A stretch of 64,000 nt of DNA. It comes from an uncultured Latescibacterota bacterium. Its GTDB lineage: Bacteria > Latescibacterota > UBA2968 > UBA8231. Shown one piece after another: positions 29,889 through 38,949 of this stretch. Each line of letters starts with the position of its first letter. The first letter of the stretch is position 1. Both the position numbers and the translations under genes were made by a program. The notes under the pieces were generated by a model. The model made no database searches. It was not told where the DNA came from and saw only the letters and a list, made by a program, of their open reading frames with translations. The stretch covers positions 4,968,049 to 5,032,048 of the forward strand of contig OY282352.1 of the NCBI GenBank assembly GCA_958295495.1. Direction: 5' to 3'.

Positions 29889-32807
29889 GTGCCCCGAACC
29901 AACGAAATCGCCTTTAACGTCGCCCTGTCGAATGTGCTGCGGACCAAGCATCCGCGTTGGCGCGACCGCACCGGTGCGGAGCAACAGGGCGTCGTCCGCG
30001 AGACCGCGCAGCGGCCGGATATCGTCATTCGTCCTCCGGGCGGCATCCCGGTCGTCCTCGAAACCGAATTTGAACCGGCGCGCAGCGTCGAAGAAGACGC
30101 CCGCAAACGCTTGGGGAAATTCTTGCAGTACCAGGGTGCCCAAATTGAGCAAACCATCGCCGTCCAAATTCCGAAAGCCCTGAGCGAGGTGCCGCAGCAA
30201 GACTTGGAGCGGGCCATCAAGGCGGCCGAGTTCCGCTATTGCACACACGCACTGCAAGCAGCGGACATGGCCATGCGCTGGCCAGCCACGGATTGGCTCG
30301 TCGGCACTATTGATGATCTGGCTAGCTGTGTTGAAAACGTCTCGCTGTCCGAGCGACTGCTGGCCGAGGGAACGCAGATTCTCGAACAGAGCATTGGCGA
30401 TGCCAGCGACGAGTTGCGCGAAACGGCTGGCCCTCACGCGCTAGAGAAAATGGCGCAGTTCCTCCACCAAGAGGACGGCGAGCAAACCTCGCGCATGGCG
30501 ATGGCTATCGTCGCCAACGCGCTCGTTTTTCATACCGCTATTGTTGAAGCGCACAATATCGCCACTATCGACGAATTGCGTATTCCGGGGCGCAACGATG
30601 TCAGCAAGAGCCGGCTGCTGGCCTGTTGGCAGCACATCCTCGATAACATCAACTACTATCCGATCTTTCGCATTGCCTCCGACTTGCTCCTGCCCATTCC
30701 CGACGGCACGGCAAATGCGGTCCTCAACCGCCTCGCGCAGGCCGCCAGCGATTTGGCTGGCTTGGGCGCGACTACCTTGCACGACCTTTCCGGTAGAATG
30801 TTCCAACGGCTCATCGCCGACCGGAAGTTCCTCGCTACATTTTACACGCTGCCGACCTCCGCGGCCCTACTCGGCGAGTTGGCCGTAGCTCGCTTGGAAA
30901 CGGATTGGTCCGACCCGGACGCTCTTACCGGTCTCCAAGTCGCGGACTTGGCTTGCGGTACGGGTGCGTTGCTATCGGCGGCGTATCGCGCTCTATCGGC
31001 GCGGCACCGGCGGACCGGCGGCGACGATCAGACGCTGCATCGGCAAATGATGGAACGCGCCCTCGTCGCGGCCGACATCATGCCAGCGGCCACGCACCTG
31101 ACCGCGTCCATCCTGTCGAGTGCTCATCCGGGGACGACGTTTGGTCACACCCGCGTCCACACGCTGCCCTACGGCCAGCAGAGTCAGGAAAAGCGGCATA
31201 CTATGGCACTGGGGGCACTCGATCTGATTGAGGATGACACCGCGCCGTCGCTGTTTGGGACTGGGGCCACCGTGGCGCAGGGCACGGGCGCGGATGTGGA
31301 AGCCGAGGGGAGCCAAGACATGATCCTCCCCCGCGAAACGGCCGATTTGGTGATTATGAATCCGCCCTTTACGCGACCAACCAATCACGAGAATATCGAG
31401 GGGTCGGTGCCGGTGCCGTCGTTTGCCGGGTTGGGCACGAGTGAAGACGAACAGCGGCAGATGAGCACTCGGTTAAAGGGGATATGCGCCAAGTTAAAAA
31501 AGAGCGGCGACCTAGCTGGCCACGGTAACGCCGGACTAGCCTCCAACTTCATCGACCTCGCCCACGTCAAGCTCAAGTCCGGTGGCGTCCTCGCGCTGGT
31601 GCTGCCAGCGGCGTGTATAAGTGGTGGCTCTTGGGCGAATGCCCGTCGCTTGCTGGAACGCGAGTACAAGGACTTGACCGTACTGACCATTGCGGCGCAC
31701 GGCAATACCGATCGGGCCTTTTCGGCCGACACCGGCATGGCGGAAGCTCTCATAGTAGCTACCAAGCGGTACGCTGGACGAGACGAGGGACAGCATGGGG
31801 AAACGTTGTTCGTCAACCTCCGCCATCGGCCACGCAGCCTCGCGGAAGCCTTTGAAATGGCACGGGCGGTGCGTCGGCTCTCGCCCCAAGCGCGACGGGG
31901 ACGGCTCTGCGTCGGTGCCAGCGAGACCATCGGCACCTACATCCAAGCATCGCTAAGTCAAAGCGGCTGCGCCCTCCTCCGTGAAACCGCCTTAGCCGAT
32001 ACCGCCTTGAGACTGGCGGAAGGGACGCTCCGGTTGCCTCAAGGCTATTCCGTTCCCCTTTCTACGACGTGCCTTGATTCTCTGGGCAAGCGGGGACTTT
32101 ATCACCTCGACATTGCCGGGAAAGCCAGTAATGGCACACCGCGAGGGCCGTTTGACATCATCCCCATTCAAGGGGTGCCAGAGTATCCTGTGCTGTGGGA
32201 ACACGAGGCCGAGCGCGAACGGCGTCTCGTCGTCCCACCCGATAGCGAAGGCGAGGTGCGCCCCGGCTGCGCGGAACGCGCGGTCGCTGTCTGGAATCGC
32301 ACAGCCTCGCGGTTGCACTTCACTCTTGATTTTCAGATCAACTCACAAAGCCTCACCGCCTGCCTCACGCCCGCCAAAGCCATCGGCGGCAGGGCATGGC
32401 CGAATTTTCTCCCAGCCCAAGATGAGTGGAGCCTACCCCTCGTCTTGTGGTCCAACACGACGCTGGGGCTCCTCGCCTTCTGGTGGATCGGAACCCGACA
32501 GCAGCAGGGCCGAGCGTGTCTCACGATCACTCAACTGCCCCGCCTGACGGTCTTAGACCCATGTGCCCTCAGCCCGACGCAACTCGCCCACGCCGAGGCG
32601 ATCTTTGAGCAGTTCAAGGACGCGACGTTCCTCCCAGCCAACGAAGCGTATCGGGACGACGCACGCCAAGCCCTCGACCGCGCCGTCTTGATCGACCTGT
32701 TGCACCTTCCCGAAGCCGCCCTCGAACCCCTCGCCCTTTTGCGCGCCCAATGGTGCGCCGAGCCGAGCGTCCACGGCGGTAAAAAGACGCGGATTGACGC
32801 CTCCTAG
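29889..32807 (+). CDS. Large N6-adenine DNA methyltransferase, type IIG-like
   Basis: A 972-residue protein. The N-terminus contains RPDIVIRPPGGIPVVLETEFEP, a PD...ExE pattern (D44, E58, E60) resembling a PD-(D/E)XK nuclease with the usual lysine replaced. Residues about 350-500 are the methyltransferase: motif I VADLACGTGALLSA (D353) and motif IV NPPF (N491). The C-terminal third probably recognises DNA (LVLWSNTTLGLLAFWWIGTRQQQG onward). It could modify and cut DNA in one chain, or be a modification enzyme of a phage-defence system. The GTG start lies 13 bases after the small PD-(D/E)XK-like gene, so all three genes may be cotranscribed. Its own GC content is closer to the host. Confidence 0.85.
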   Translation: MPRTNEIAFNVALSNVLRTKHPRWRDRTGAEQQGVVRETAQRPDIVIRPPGGIPVVLETEFEPARSVEEDARKRLGKFLQYQGAQIEQTIAVQIPKALSEVPQQDLERAIKAAEFRYCTHALQAADMAMRWPATDWLVGTIDDLASCVENVSLSERLLAEGTQILEQSIGDASDELRETAGPHALEKMAQFLHQEDGEQTSRMAMAIVANALVFHTAIVEAHNIATIDELRIPGRNDVSKSRLLACWQHILDNINYYPIFRIASDLLLPIPDGTANAVLNRLAQAASDLAGLGATTLHDLSGRMFQRLIADRKFLATFYTLPTSAALLGELAVARLETDWSDPDALTGLQVADLACGTGALLSAAYRALSARHRRTGGDDQTLHRQMMERALVAADIMPAATHLTASILSSAHPGTTFGHTRVHTLPYGQQSQEKRHTMALGALDLIEDDTAPSLFGTGATVAQGTGADVEAEGSQDMILPRETADLVIMNPPFTRPTNHENIEGSVPVPSFAGLGTSEDEQRQMSTRLKGICAKLKKSGDLAGHGNAGLASNFIDLAHVKLKSGGVLALVLPAACISGGSWANARRLLEREYKDLTVLTIAAHGNTDRAFSADTGMAEALIVATKRYAGRDEGQHGETLFVNLRHRPRSLAEAFEMARAVRRLSPQARRGRLCVGASETIGTYIQASLSQSGCALLRETALADTALRLAEGTLRLPQGYSVPLSTTCLDSLGKRGLYHLDIAGKASNGTPRGPFDIIPIQGVPEYPVLWEHEAERERRLVVPPDSEGEVRPGCAERAVAVWNRTASRLHFTLDFQINSQSLTACLTPAKAIGGRAWPNFLPAQDEWSLPLVLWSNTTLGLLAFWWIGTRQQQGRACLTITQLPRLTVLDPCALSPTQLAHAEAIFEQFKDATFLPANEAYRDDARQALDRAVLIDLLHLPEAALEPLALLRAQWCAEPSVHGGKKTRIDAS

Positions 32808-33259
32808 GCCGCCCTGCCCTGTCTATTCGACATGAGCATCCGGGCAGACTATATTTGGGCCGGCTGCATGCCGAGGTGTTCACAAGGCCGCCGCGAATGC
32901 CACGGAAACGCATCGGATATGAAGCGTCTATAATCCATAGTCTATCTGTGAAGTATCTGTTGCCAGAGCCGCCGGAGCCGCCTTCAAAAGATGATTCGGC
33001 AGACGTGTATTCGGTAGAAGAGCTACGCAGTGTTTCCCAGTTTGGAGAAGGCTCAGAAGCCGAACTCATACTCCCGAAAACGGCATACGAGGGAGGCCCA
33101 AGGTGGACGTCTCTAATCGTCTTGCCCCAGAAAACAGAACATCCTTCCGGGACATTTTTTGATTACGTACGCTCTTTTGAGCTGGTCGTTAAAAGCCCAA
33201 CGGAAGAAGACGTACCCGCTCCGCTCGCCGATGCCCTTACATCCTGCAGGATAACTACC
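32808..33259 (+). other. Uncertain region: open frame upstream of the small orphan
   Basis: This 452-base stretch has no recognised gene. From 32855 (TTG) the frame is open and continues directly into the small orphan gene at 33260. Its translation (for example RKRIGYEASIIHSLSVKYLLPEP) has plausible amino acid composition but no recognised domain and no good ribosome site. It may be the remains of another gene fused by loss of a stop, or an N-terminal extension. Another start (ATG 32832) in a different frame stops after 33 codons. Confidence 0.35.
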
Positions 33260-33535
33260 ATGCCACTCCAGCAATCCCGCTATTCCGCTGAGGAGACCGC
33301 ACGACGCGGCGACGAACTGTACGAGCGACATATTCGCCACCAAGTGGAAAAGACCCACGCTGGAAAAGTCGTCGCCATCGACATCGACAGCGGCACCTAT
33401 GCCATCGACGACAACGCCCTCGCTGCATCTAAGCGTCTGTTCACCCAATGTCCCGACGCTGAAATCTGGTGCATCCGCATCGGCCAGAGGGCGCTGCGCC
33501 ACTTTGGTGGTCGTCCGTTGCAGGGAAATAGATGA
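33260..33535 (+). CDS. Small hypothetical protein paired with an aspartic protease
   Basis: A 91-residue protein of unknown function. It begins MPLQQSRYSAEETARRGDELYER, then GKVVAIDIDSGTYAIDDNALAASKRLF and CPDAEIWCIRIGQRALRHFG. I recall similar small proteins next to clan AA aspartic proteases in many bacteria, but no function is known to me. The ATG at 33260 has AGGA nine bases upstream; the same frame is open further upstream. Its stop overlaps the protease start (ATGA), so the two are translationally coupled. That arrangement resembles toxin-antitoxin or substrate/protease pairs. Confidence 0.7.
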   Translation: MPLQQSRYSAEETARRGDELYERHIRHQVEKTHAGKVVAIDIDSGTYAIDDNALAASKRLFTQCPDAEIWCIRIGQRALRHFGGRPLQGNR

Positions 33536-33903
33536 TCGCCGGCGTTGTCAGCACCGACTACGAAGCGGTCATCCGCCTTGAAGTACAGGGGCCAGCAGGA
33601 CAAAAGTGCGCGGTGGACGCCGTCGTCGATACAGGATACAACGGCTTTCTCACGTTGCCGCCACATCTCATTGCGGCCCTTGGACTGAGCCGCCAAGGGC
33701 GTGGCCGAGCTACATTAGCCAACGGTAGTGAGGACATCTTCGATATATATGATGTTACGGTGCTTTGGGATGGTCAGCCGAGGGAGATTGAGACGGACTC
33801 GGCGGATACGATGCCCCTCGTAGGCATGGCCTTGCTCAACGGGTATGACCTGTATATTCAAGTCGCTATCGGTGGCCGGATCACTATTGAGGCTCGCCTA
33901 TGA
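33532..33903 (+). CDS. Retropepsin-like clan AA aspartic protease
   Basis: A 123-residue single-domain protein with the active-site motif VVDTGYNGFLTLP (D33-T34-G35) and the later hydrophobic-hydrophobic-Gly flap partner PLVGMALLNGYDL. Length and motif match retropepsin-like enzymes that form the active site as homodimers. There is no signal peptide, so it is cytoplasmic. It is coupled to the small orphan upstream through a four-base overlap. Substrate and role are unknown; the pairing suggests a regulated protease-partner module. Confidence 0.8.
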   Translation: MIAGVVSTDYEAVIRLEVQGPAGQKCAVDAVVDTGYNGFLTLPPHLIAALGLSRQGRGRATLANGSEDIFDIYDVTVLWDGQPREIETDSADTMPLVGMALLNGYDLYIQVAIGGRITIEARL

Positions 33904-33943
33904 ATCACCCAATTTAACTCATACCTCCCCATGAAAGGTCCCT

Positions 33944-35920
33944 ATGTTCATTCGCTATCTACTGCTCGCCGCCCTTTGCTCCACCGCCTATGCCAACCCG
34001 CAAGCCACCCGCGACGACCTTGAAATCCGCCGCGTCCTCAACGTTCCCCGCGGCACGCTCCGCATCGCCAAGGACCCGCGCAACAATGCGCTCTACACCT
34101 TGCGGCAAGACGGCTCAATCGCTCGCATCAACCTAGCGACGGCCGAGCACGCGCCCGCATACTCCAAAGACGATCACGGCATTCGCAGCGGCTTCACTGG
34201 CTTTGCCATCGGGCCGGACGGCTCGTTCTACTTGGCATCCAACCGCCGCGGCCCCCGCGACAGCGGACAATTTGCCCTCGCCCGCGGGCTTTTGCTCGAC
34301 GCCGACACCGGCGAGCGGCAGTGGGAGCAACTCGACCCGGACAACCTGCCCGCCGACGTTCCCCTCGACGACATCCTCGCCGCGACCAGCCTCGGCCGCG
34401 ATCCCACAACCGACACCCGCTACGCACTCAAGACCAACGGCGACATCACTCTCGTGCCAAAAGGTACGGTGTACACGGCCGCCGACCACGACCTCAGCCG
34501 CCCAAGCGCCCTGTTTATCGACGACGCCGGCACCTTTTACGTCCTCAAGCGCATCGACCTATCCAGCTACAACATCGCCACCATCACTAAGGGCGCAGTC
34601 GATCCAAACAGCGGCGAGCGCACCTTTTTCACCCTCGCGGAAACCGCACCCTATGAGCGGTGCGACTGCATCTTCAACCACGAAGTCAACGGACTGGTCG
34701 TCAGCCCGGATAACCGCTCGCTCTTTATCAACAGCGGCTCGCGCACCGATCACGGCGAAGTGCAAGACGGCAAAGGAGCCTTTCCCGACCTGCGCGAAAC
34801 CGCACTCACGGCTATTGTCTTGCGCGTCCCGACCGATGCCCGCGATCTCGTACTGCCCAACGACCGCGACGCCCTCCGCACCCAAGGATTCCTCTTTGCC
34901 GAGGGCCTGCGCAACGCCTATGACCTTGCTTTCGCGCCCAACGGCGCCCTCTTCGCCACGGAAAACGGGCCAGACCGCGACATGGCCGAAGAACTCAACT
35001 GGCTGCGCCAAGGGCATCACTACGGCTTCCCCTGGCGCATGGGTCTCGAAGACACCCCCCAGCAATTTCCCGACTACGACCCGGCCAGCGATTTCCTCCT
35101 CCCCGCCGGGTTCACGGCCGTGCGCGAAGGCTACTACCACGACGATCCCACGTATCCCCCGCCGCCGCGCGCCTTCACCGATCCGGTGATTAACCTCGGG
35201 CCGGACGCCGACGCGTACCGCGACCCAGCCGACGGCCAAATCAAGGACGCCAGCGAAGAAGGCGTACGCTTCGGCACCTTCACCGCGCACCGCTCGCCGC
35301 TCGGGTTGGTATTCGACGCGGATAATGCCCTCGCCGCGCCCTTCCAAGGCGACGGGTTCGTGCTCAGCTGGACCGAAGGCGACCCAGAAGGCGACAGCGT
35401 CAACGGGCCGTTCAACGACCCCAGCCAAGACCTGCTCCACCTCGACTTGGCAAAAGTCGGCGACAATTACGAAGCGCAGGTCACCCGCCTCGTCGGCGGA
35501 TTTTCCAACCCTATTGACGCGGAAATCATCGGCCATCGCATTTTTGTCCTCGAGTGGGGCGGCGGGCGCGGGCTGTGGGAAATCGTCCTGCCGCAAGCTG
35601 CAACCGAGACGGCTGTTGCCGAGGCCGCAGGCGTTGTGCCGGCGGAGTTTGCGCTGGCCCAAAACTTCCCCAACCCCTTTAACCCCAGCACCACCATTGC
35701 CTTCCAACTCGGCCACTCGTCCCCAGTCGAGTTGGCCATTTACAGCAGCAGCGGACAGCGCGTGCGCACCCTCATCAGCGGTTTTCTGCCCGCCGGCCAT
35801 CACCGCCGGCACTGGGACGGCCGCAACGGGCGCGGCGAGCGGGTAGCCAGCGGCGCGTATCTATACCAGCTATCGGCCGGCACCTTTGTCGCCACTCGCC
35901 AACTCACGCTGCTCAAATGA
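33944..35920 (+). CDS. Secreted glucose/sorbosone dehydrogenase-like protein with FlgD/T9SS-type C-terminus
   Basis: A 658-residue exported protein. A signal peptide (FIRYLLLAALCSTAYA) is followed by a beta-propeller resembling PQQ-dependent soluble glucose/sorbosone dehydrogenases: FTGFAIGPDGSFYLASN, EGLRNAYDLAFAPNGALFATENGP and EELNWLRQGHHYGFPWRMG. The last 85 residues are a FlgD-Ig-like or type IX sorting-like domain (ALAQNFPNPFNPSTTI through GAYLYQLSAG). The catalytic status is unproven. The ATG has AAAGGT upstream. It is a tandem paralogue of the next gene; most of the propeller is shared. Confidence 0.8.
   Translation: MFIRYLLLAALCSTAYANPQATRDDLEIRRVLNVPRGTLRIAKDPRNNALYTLRQDGSIARINLATAEHAPAYSKDDHGIRSGFTGFAIGPDGSFYLASNRRGPRDSGQFALARGLLLDADTGERQWEQLDPDNLPADVPLDDILAATSLGRDPTTDTRYALKTNGDITLVPKGTVYTAADHDLSRPSALFIDDAGTFYVLKRIDLSSYNIATITKGAVDPNSGERTFFTLAETAPYERCDCIFNHEVNGLVVSPDNRSLFINSGSRTDHGEVQDGKGAFPDLRETALTAIVLRVPTDARDLVLPNDRDALRTQGFLFAEGLRNAYDLAFAPNGALFATENGPDRDMAEELNWLRQGHHYGFPWRMGLEDTPQQFPDYDPASDFLLPAGFTAVREGYYHDDPTYPPPPRAFTDPVINLGPDADAYRDPADGQIKDASEEGVRFGTFTAHRSPLGLVFDADNALAAPFQGDGFVLSWTEGDPEGDSVNGPFNDPSQDLLHLDLAKVGDNYEAQVTRLVGGFSNPIDAEIIGHRIFVLEWGGGRGLWEIVLPQAATETAVAEAAGVVPAEFALAQNFPNPFNPSTTIAFQLGHSSPVELAIYSSSGQRVRTLISGFLPAGHHRRHWDGRNGRGERVASGAYLYQLSAGTFVATRQLTLLK
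33960..35610 (+). repeat. Tandem duplicated propeller coding region, copy 1
   Basis: This segment and 35960-37610 match at most positions by eye, from the signal-peptide end (CSTAYA) to GLWEIVLP, with differences mainly at third codon positions. It is an older tandem gene duplication. After it the two genes diverge: copy 1 ends in a short C-terminal domain, copy 2 gains a diheme domain. Confidence 0.85.
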
Positions 35921-35938
35921 GCATTGATAAGGAATTCC

Positions 35939-38866
35939 ATGCTGGTCCGTTGCTTCTCGCTCGCCGCCCTCGCCGCCCTCGCTGCCCTTTGCTCCACCGC
36001 CTACGCCGACCCGCAAGCCACCCGCGACGGCCTCGAAATCCGCCGCATCCTCAACGTCTCCCAAGGCACCATCCGCATCGCCAAAGACCCGCGCGACGAC
36101 GCGCTTTACATCTTGCGGCAGGACGGCGCGCTCGAGCGCATTGACCTAGCGGCGGCTCAGCGCGTCCCAGCGTATTCCCACAGCGACCACGGCATCCGCA
36201 GCGGCTTCACCGGCTTTGCCATCGGGCTGGACGGCTCGTTCTACCTTGCATCCAATCGCCACGGCCCCCGCGATAGCGGCCAATTTGCCCTCGCCCGCGG
36301 GCTTTTGCTCGACGCCGACACCGGCCAGCGGCAGTGGGAACAGCTCGACCCAGACAACTTGCCCGCCGACGTTCCCCTCGCCGACATCCTCGCCGCCTCC
36401 ATCTTTGGCCGCGACCCCACCACCAAAAACCGCTACGTCCTCAAGACCAACGGCGACATCACCCTCGTGCCGGCAAGCACGGTGTTCACGGCCGCGGACC
36501 ACGGCTTCATTCGCCCGAGCGCCCTGTTTATCGACGCCGACGGCACTTTTTACGTCCTCAAACGCATCGACCTGTCCATGTACAACATCGCCACCATCAC
36601 CAAGGGCGAGGTCGATCCAAACAGCGGCGAGCGCACTTGGTTTACCCTCGCAGAGACCGAACCCTATGAGCGGTGCGACTGCATCTACAACCACGAGGTC
36701 AACGCGCTAGTCGTCAGCCCGGACAATCGCTCGCTCTTTGTCAACAGCGGCTCGCGCACCGATCACGGAGAGATACAAGACGGCGATGGGCACTTCCCCG
36801 GGCTGCGCGAGACCGCGCTCACGGCCGTCATTTTGCGCGTTCCGACCAGTGCCCGCGACCTCGTGCTGCCCAACGACCGCTATGTCCTCCTCGACCAAGG
36901 CTTCCTCTTTGCCGAGGGCTTGCGCAATGCCTACGACCTCGCCTTCGCGCCCAACGGCGCCCTCTTCGCCACGGAAAACGGGCCGGGCCGCGACATGCCC
37001 GAGGAACTCAACTGGCTGCGCCAAGGGCACCACTACGGCTTTCCTTGGCGCATGGGACTCGAAGACACCCCCCAGCAATTTCCCGACTACGACCCGGCCG
37101 CCGACTTCCTCCTTTCCCCCCGCTCCACGGCCGTGCGCGAAGGCTACTACCACAACGATCCCACGTACCCACCGCCGCCGCGCACTTTCACCGATCCGGT
37201 GATCAATCTCGGACCAGACGCCGACGCCTACCGCGATCCAGCCGACGGCCAAATCAAGGACGCCAGCGAAGAAGGCGTGCGCTTAGGCACTTTCACCGCG
37301 CACCGCTCGCCGCTCGGATTGGTGTTTGATGTGGACCATGCCCTCGCCGCGCCCTTCCAAGGCGGCGGCTTCACACTCAGTTGGACGCGGGGCGACCCAG
37401 AAGGCGACAGCGTCAACGGGCCGTTCAACGACCCCAGCCAAGACCTGCTGCATCTCGACTTGGCAAAAGTCGGCGACACCTACGAAGCACGCATCACCCG
37501 CCTCGTCGGCGGGTTTTCCAACCCTATCGACGCGGAACTTATCGGCAATCGCCTCTATGTGATCGAATGGAGCGGTGAGCGCGGGCTGTGGGAAATCGTC
37601 CTGCCGCCCACAGAGGAATTCCCGCCGGCGCGCTTGGCCGACGCACAGGTTTTCAGCGACCTAAGCACGCAAACGCCGGCAGCCGGCGTGGTGCCGTACA
37701 AAGTCAATGCGCCGTTTTGGTCAGACGGAGCCACAAAAACGCGGTTCATTCGCCTGCCGCCCGGCGAGCGCATTGCCTTTGCCAGCAGCGGGCCTTGGAG
37801 CTTTCCCGACCAGACCCTCCTGATCAAGAACTTTTACCTCGACTTGGTGCGCGGCGATCCGGCCAGTCGGCGCATCATCGAAACGCGCTTCCTCGTCAAG
37901 CGCGTGGAGGCCCCGGGTTGGGACGGGTATAGCTATCTGTGGAACGAAGCCGGCACCGACGCCGCCTTGCTCGCCGATAGCACGACGGTTACATACGTGA
38001 TTGACGACCCGCAAGATCGGGTGGGCTTTCTCTTGCAGGAGTACTACTTTCCCGCCCGCCAAGACTGCGAGGTCTGCCACACCAAGGGGGCGGGCTACGT
38101 CCTCGGCGTCCACGCGGCCCAGCTCCACGCGGGCGCGGAACCAAACCAGTTGCACGCCCTCGCCCAACAGGGTCTTTTCACCGGGGAGCTGCCAGCCGAC
38201 TTGGCTTCCTTGCCCCGCTTGCCCAACCCCTTCGACCCCAGCGTCCCGCTCGACCAGCGCGCCCGCTCGTACCTGCACGTCAACTGCGCGCCGTGCCATC
38301 GGCCCGAGAGCGTCGGCCGCACCATCCTCGACCTGCGCTACGACACGCCCTTGGCCGCAACCAATACTATCGGGGCTTTCCCCACGCTCGGCGATTTGGG
38401 CGAGCCAGCAGCCCTCATTCTCACCCCTGGGGCCCCGCAGCTTTCCACGCTCTACCTGCGGATGCTGACGCTGGGCACCTTTCGCATGCCCCCGCTGGCG
38501 TCGTCAATCATCGACGAGCGCGGGGCCGACCTCATCGCGGCATGGATCGCCAGCCTAGACCTCGCCGCTGCCAAAGAGACCACGCCAGCTACCTTTGCCC
38601 TCGCCCAGAACTACCCCAACCCCTTCAACGCGGCCACGACCATCGAATTCCAGCTAGCAGCCCCGACCGCCGTCGAATTGGATATGTACGACGCGCTCGG
38701 CCAAAAGGTCCGCACCTTGGTCGCCCGCCACTTGGCGGCCGGCCGCTATCGCACCCAGTGGACCGGGCGCGACGCCGCCGGTCACGCGGTCGCCAGCGGC
38801 ACCTATTTCTACCGCTTGCGCGCCGGGGCCTATTTAGCCACTAAGCAACTGACCCTGCTCAAATAA
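35939..38866 (+). CDS. Secreted sugar dehydrogenase-like protein fused to a diheme domain and FlgD/T9SS-type C-terminus
   Basis: A 975-residue exported protein. The signal peptide and propeller (to about residue 560) repeat those of the upstream gene. Residues about 565-885 match SO2930/HNE_0200-type diheme proteins: APFWSDGATKTRFIRLPPGE, FPDQTLLIKNFYLD, YSYLWNEAGTDA and two heme sites, CEVCH (C710) and CAPCH (C783). A type IX sorting-like domain (ALAQNYPNPFNAATTI) ends it. It could oxidise a sugar and pass electrons to its own hemes; that is an inference. The ATG at 35939 has AAGGA seven bases upstream. Confidence 0.85.
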   Translation: MLVRCFSLAALAALAALCSTAYADPQATRDGLEIRRILNVSQGTIRIAKDPRDDALYILRQDGALERIDLAAAQRVPAYSHSDHGIRSGFTGFAIGLDGSFYLASNRHGPRDSGQFALARGLLLDADTGQRQWEQLDPDNLPADVPLADILAASIFGRDPTTKNRYVLKTNGDITLVPASTVFTAADHGFIRPSALFIDADGTFYVLKRIDLSMYNIATITKGEVDPNSGERTWFTLAETEPYERCDCIYNHEVNALVVSPDNRSLFVNSGSRTDHGEIQDGDGHFPGLRETALTAVILRVPTSARDLVLPNDRYVLLDQGFLFAEGLRNAYDLAFAPNGALFATENGPGRDMPEELNWLRQGHHYGFPWRMGLEDTPQQFPDYDPAADFLLSPRSTAVREGYYHNDPTYPPPPRTFTDPVINLGPDADAYRDPADGQIKDASEEGVRLGTFTAHRSPLGLVFDVDHALAAPFQGGGFTLSWTRGDPEGDSVNGPFNDPSQDLLHLDLAKVGDTYEARITRLVGGFSNPIDAELIGNRLYVIEWSGERGLWEIVLPPTEEFPPARLADAQVFSDLSTQTPAAGVVPYKVNAPFWSDGATKTRFIRLPPGERIAFASSGPWSFPDQTLLIKNFYLDLVRGDPASRRIIETRFLVKRVEAPGWDGYSYLWNEAGTDAALLADSTTVTYVIDDPQDRVGFLLQEYYFPARQDCEVCHTKGAGYVLGVHAAQLHAGAEPNQLHALAQQGLFTGELPADLASLPRLPNPFDPSVPLDQRARSYLHVNCAPCHRPESVGRTILDLRYDTPLAATNTIGAFPTLGDLGEPAALILTPGAPQLSTLYLRMLTLGTFRMPPLASSIIDERGADLIAAWIASLDLAAAKETTPATFALAQNYPNPFNAATTIEFQLAAPTAVELDMYDALGQKVRTLVARHLAAGRYRTQWTGRDAAGHAVASGTYFYRLRAGAYLATKQLTLLK
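35960..37610 (+). repeat. Tandem duplicated propeller coding region, copy 2
   Basis: Second copy of the duplication described at 33960-35610, in direct orientation and about 2.0 kb downstream. Confidence 0.85.
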
Positions 38867-38949
38867 AAAGACGCCGGGGAATTTGCTACCTAACGTTGTC
38901 TAACCCCCCTATCTTCTCACCTAGCCCCCAACGCCCAATTCACCAAGCT

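Noticed and set aside
34559-35812. A 417-codon reverse open frame opposite the first sugar-dehydrogenase-like gene
   Set aside because: It is a GC-rich antisense shadow: the plus-strand frame has a signal peptide, known domains and a ribosome site, and the antisense product has no recognisable motif.
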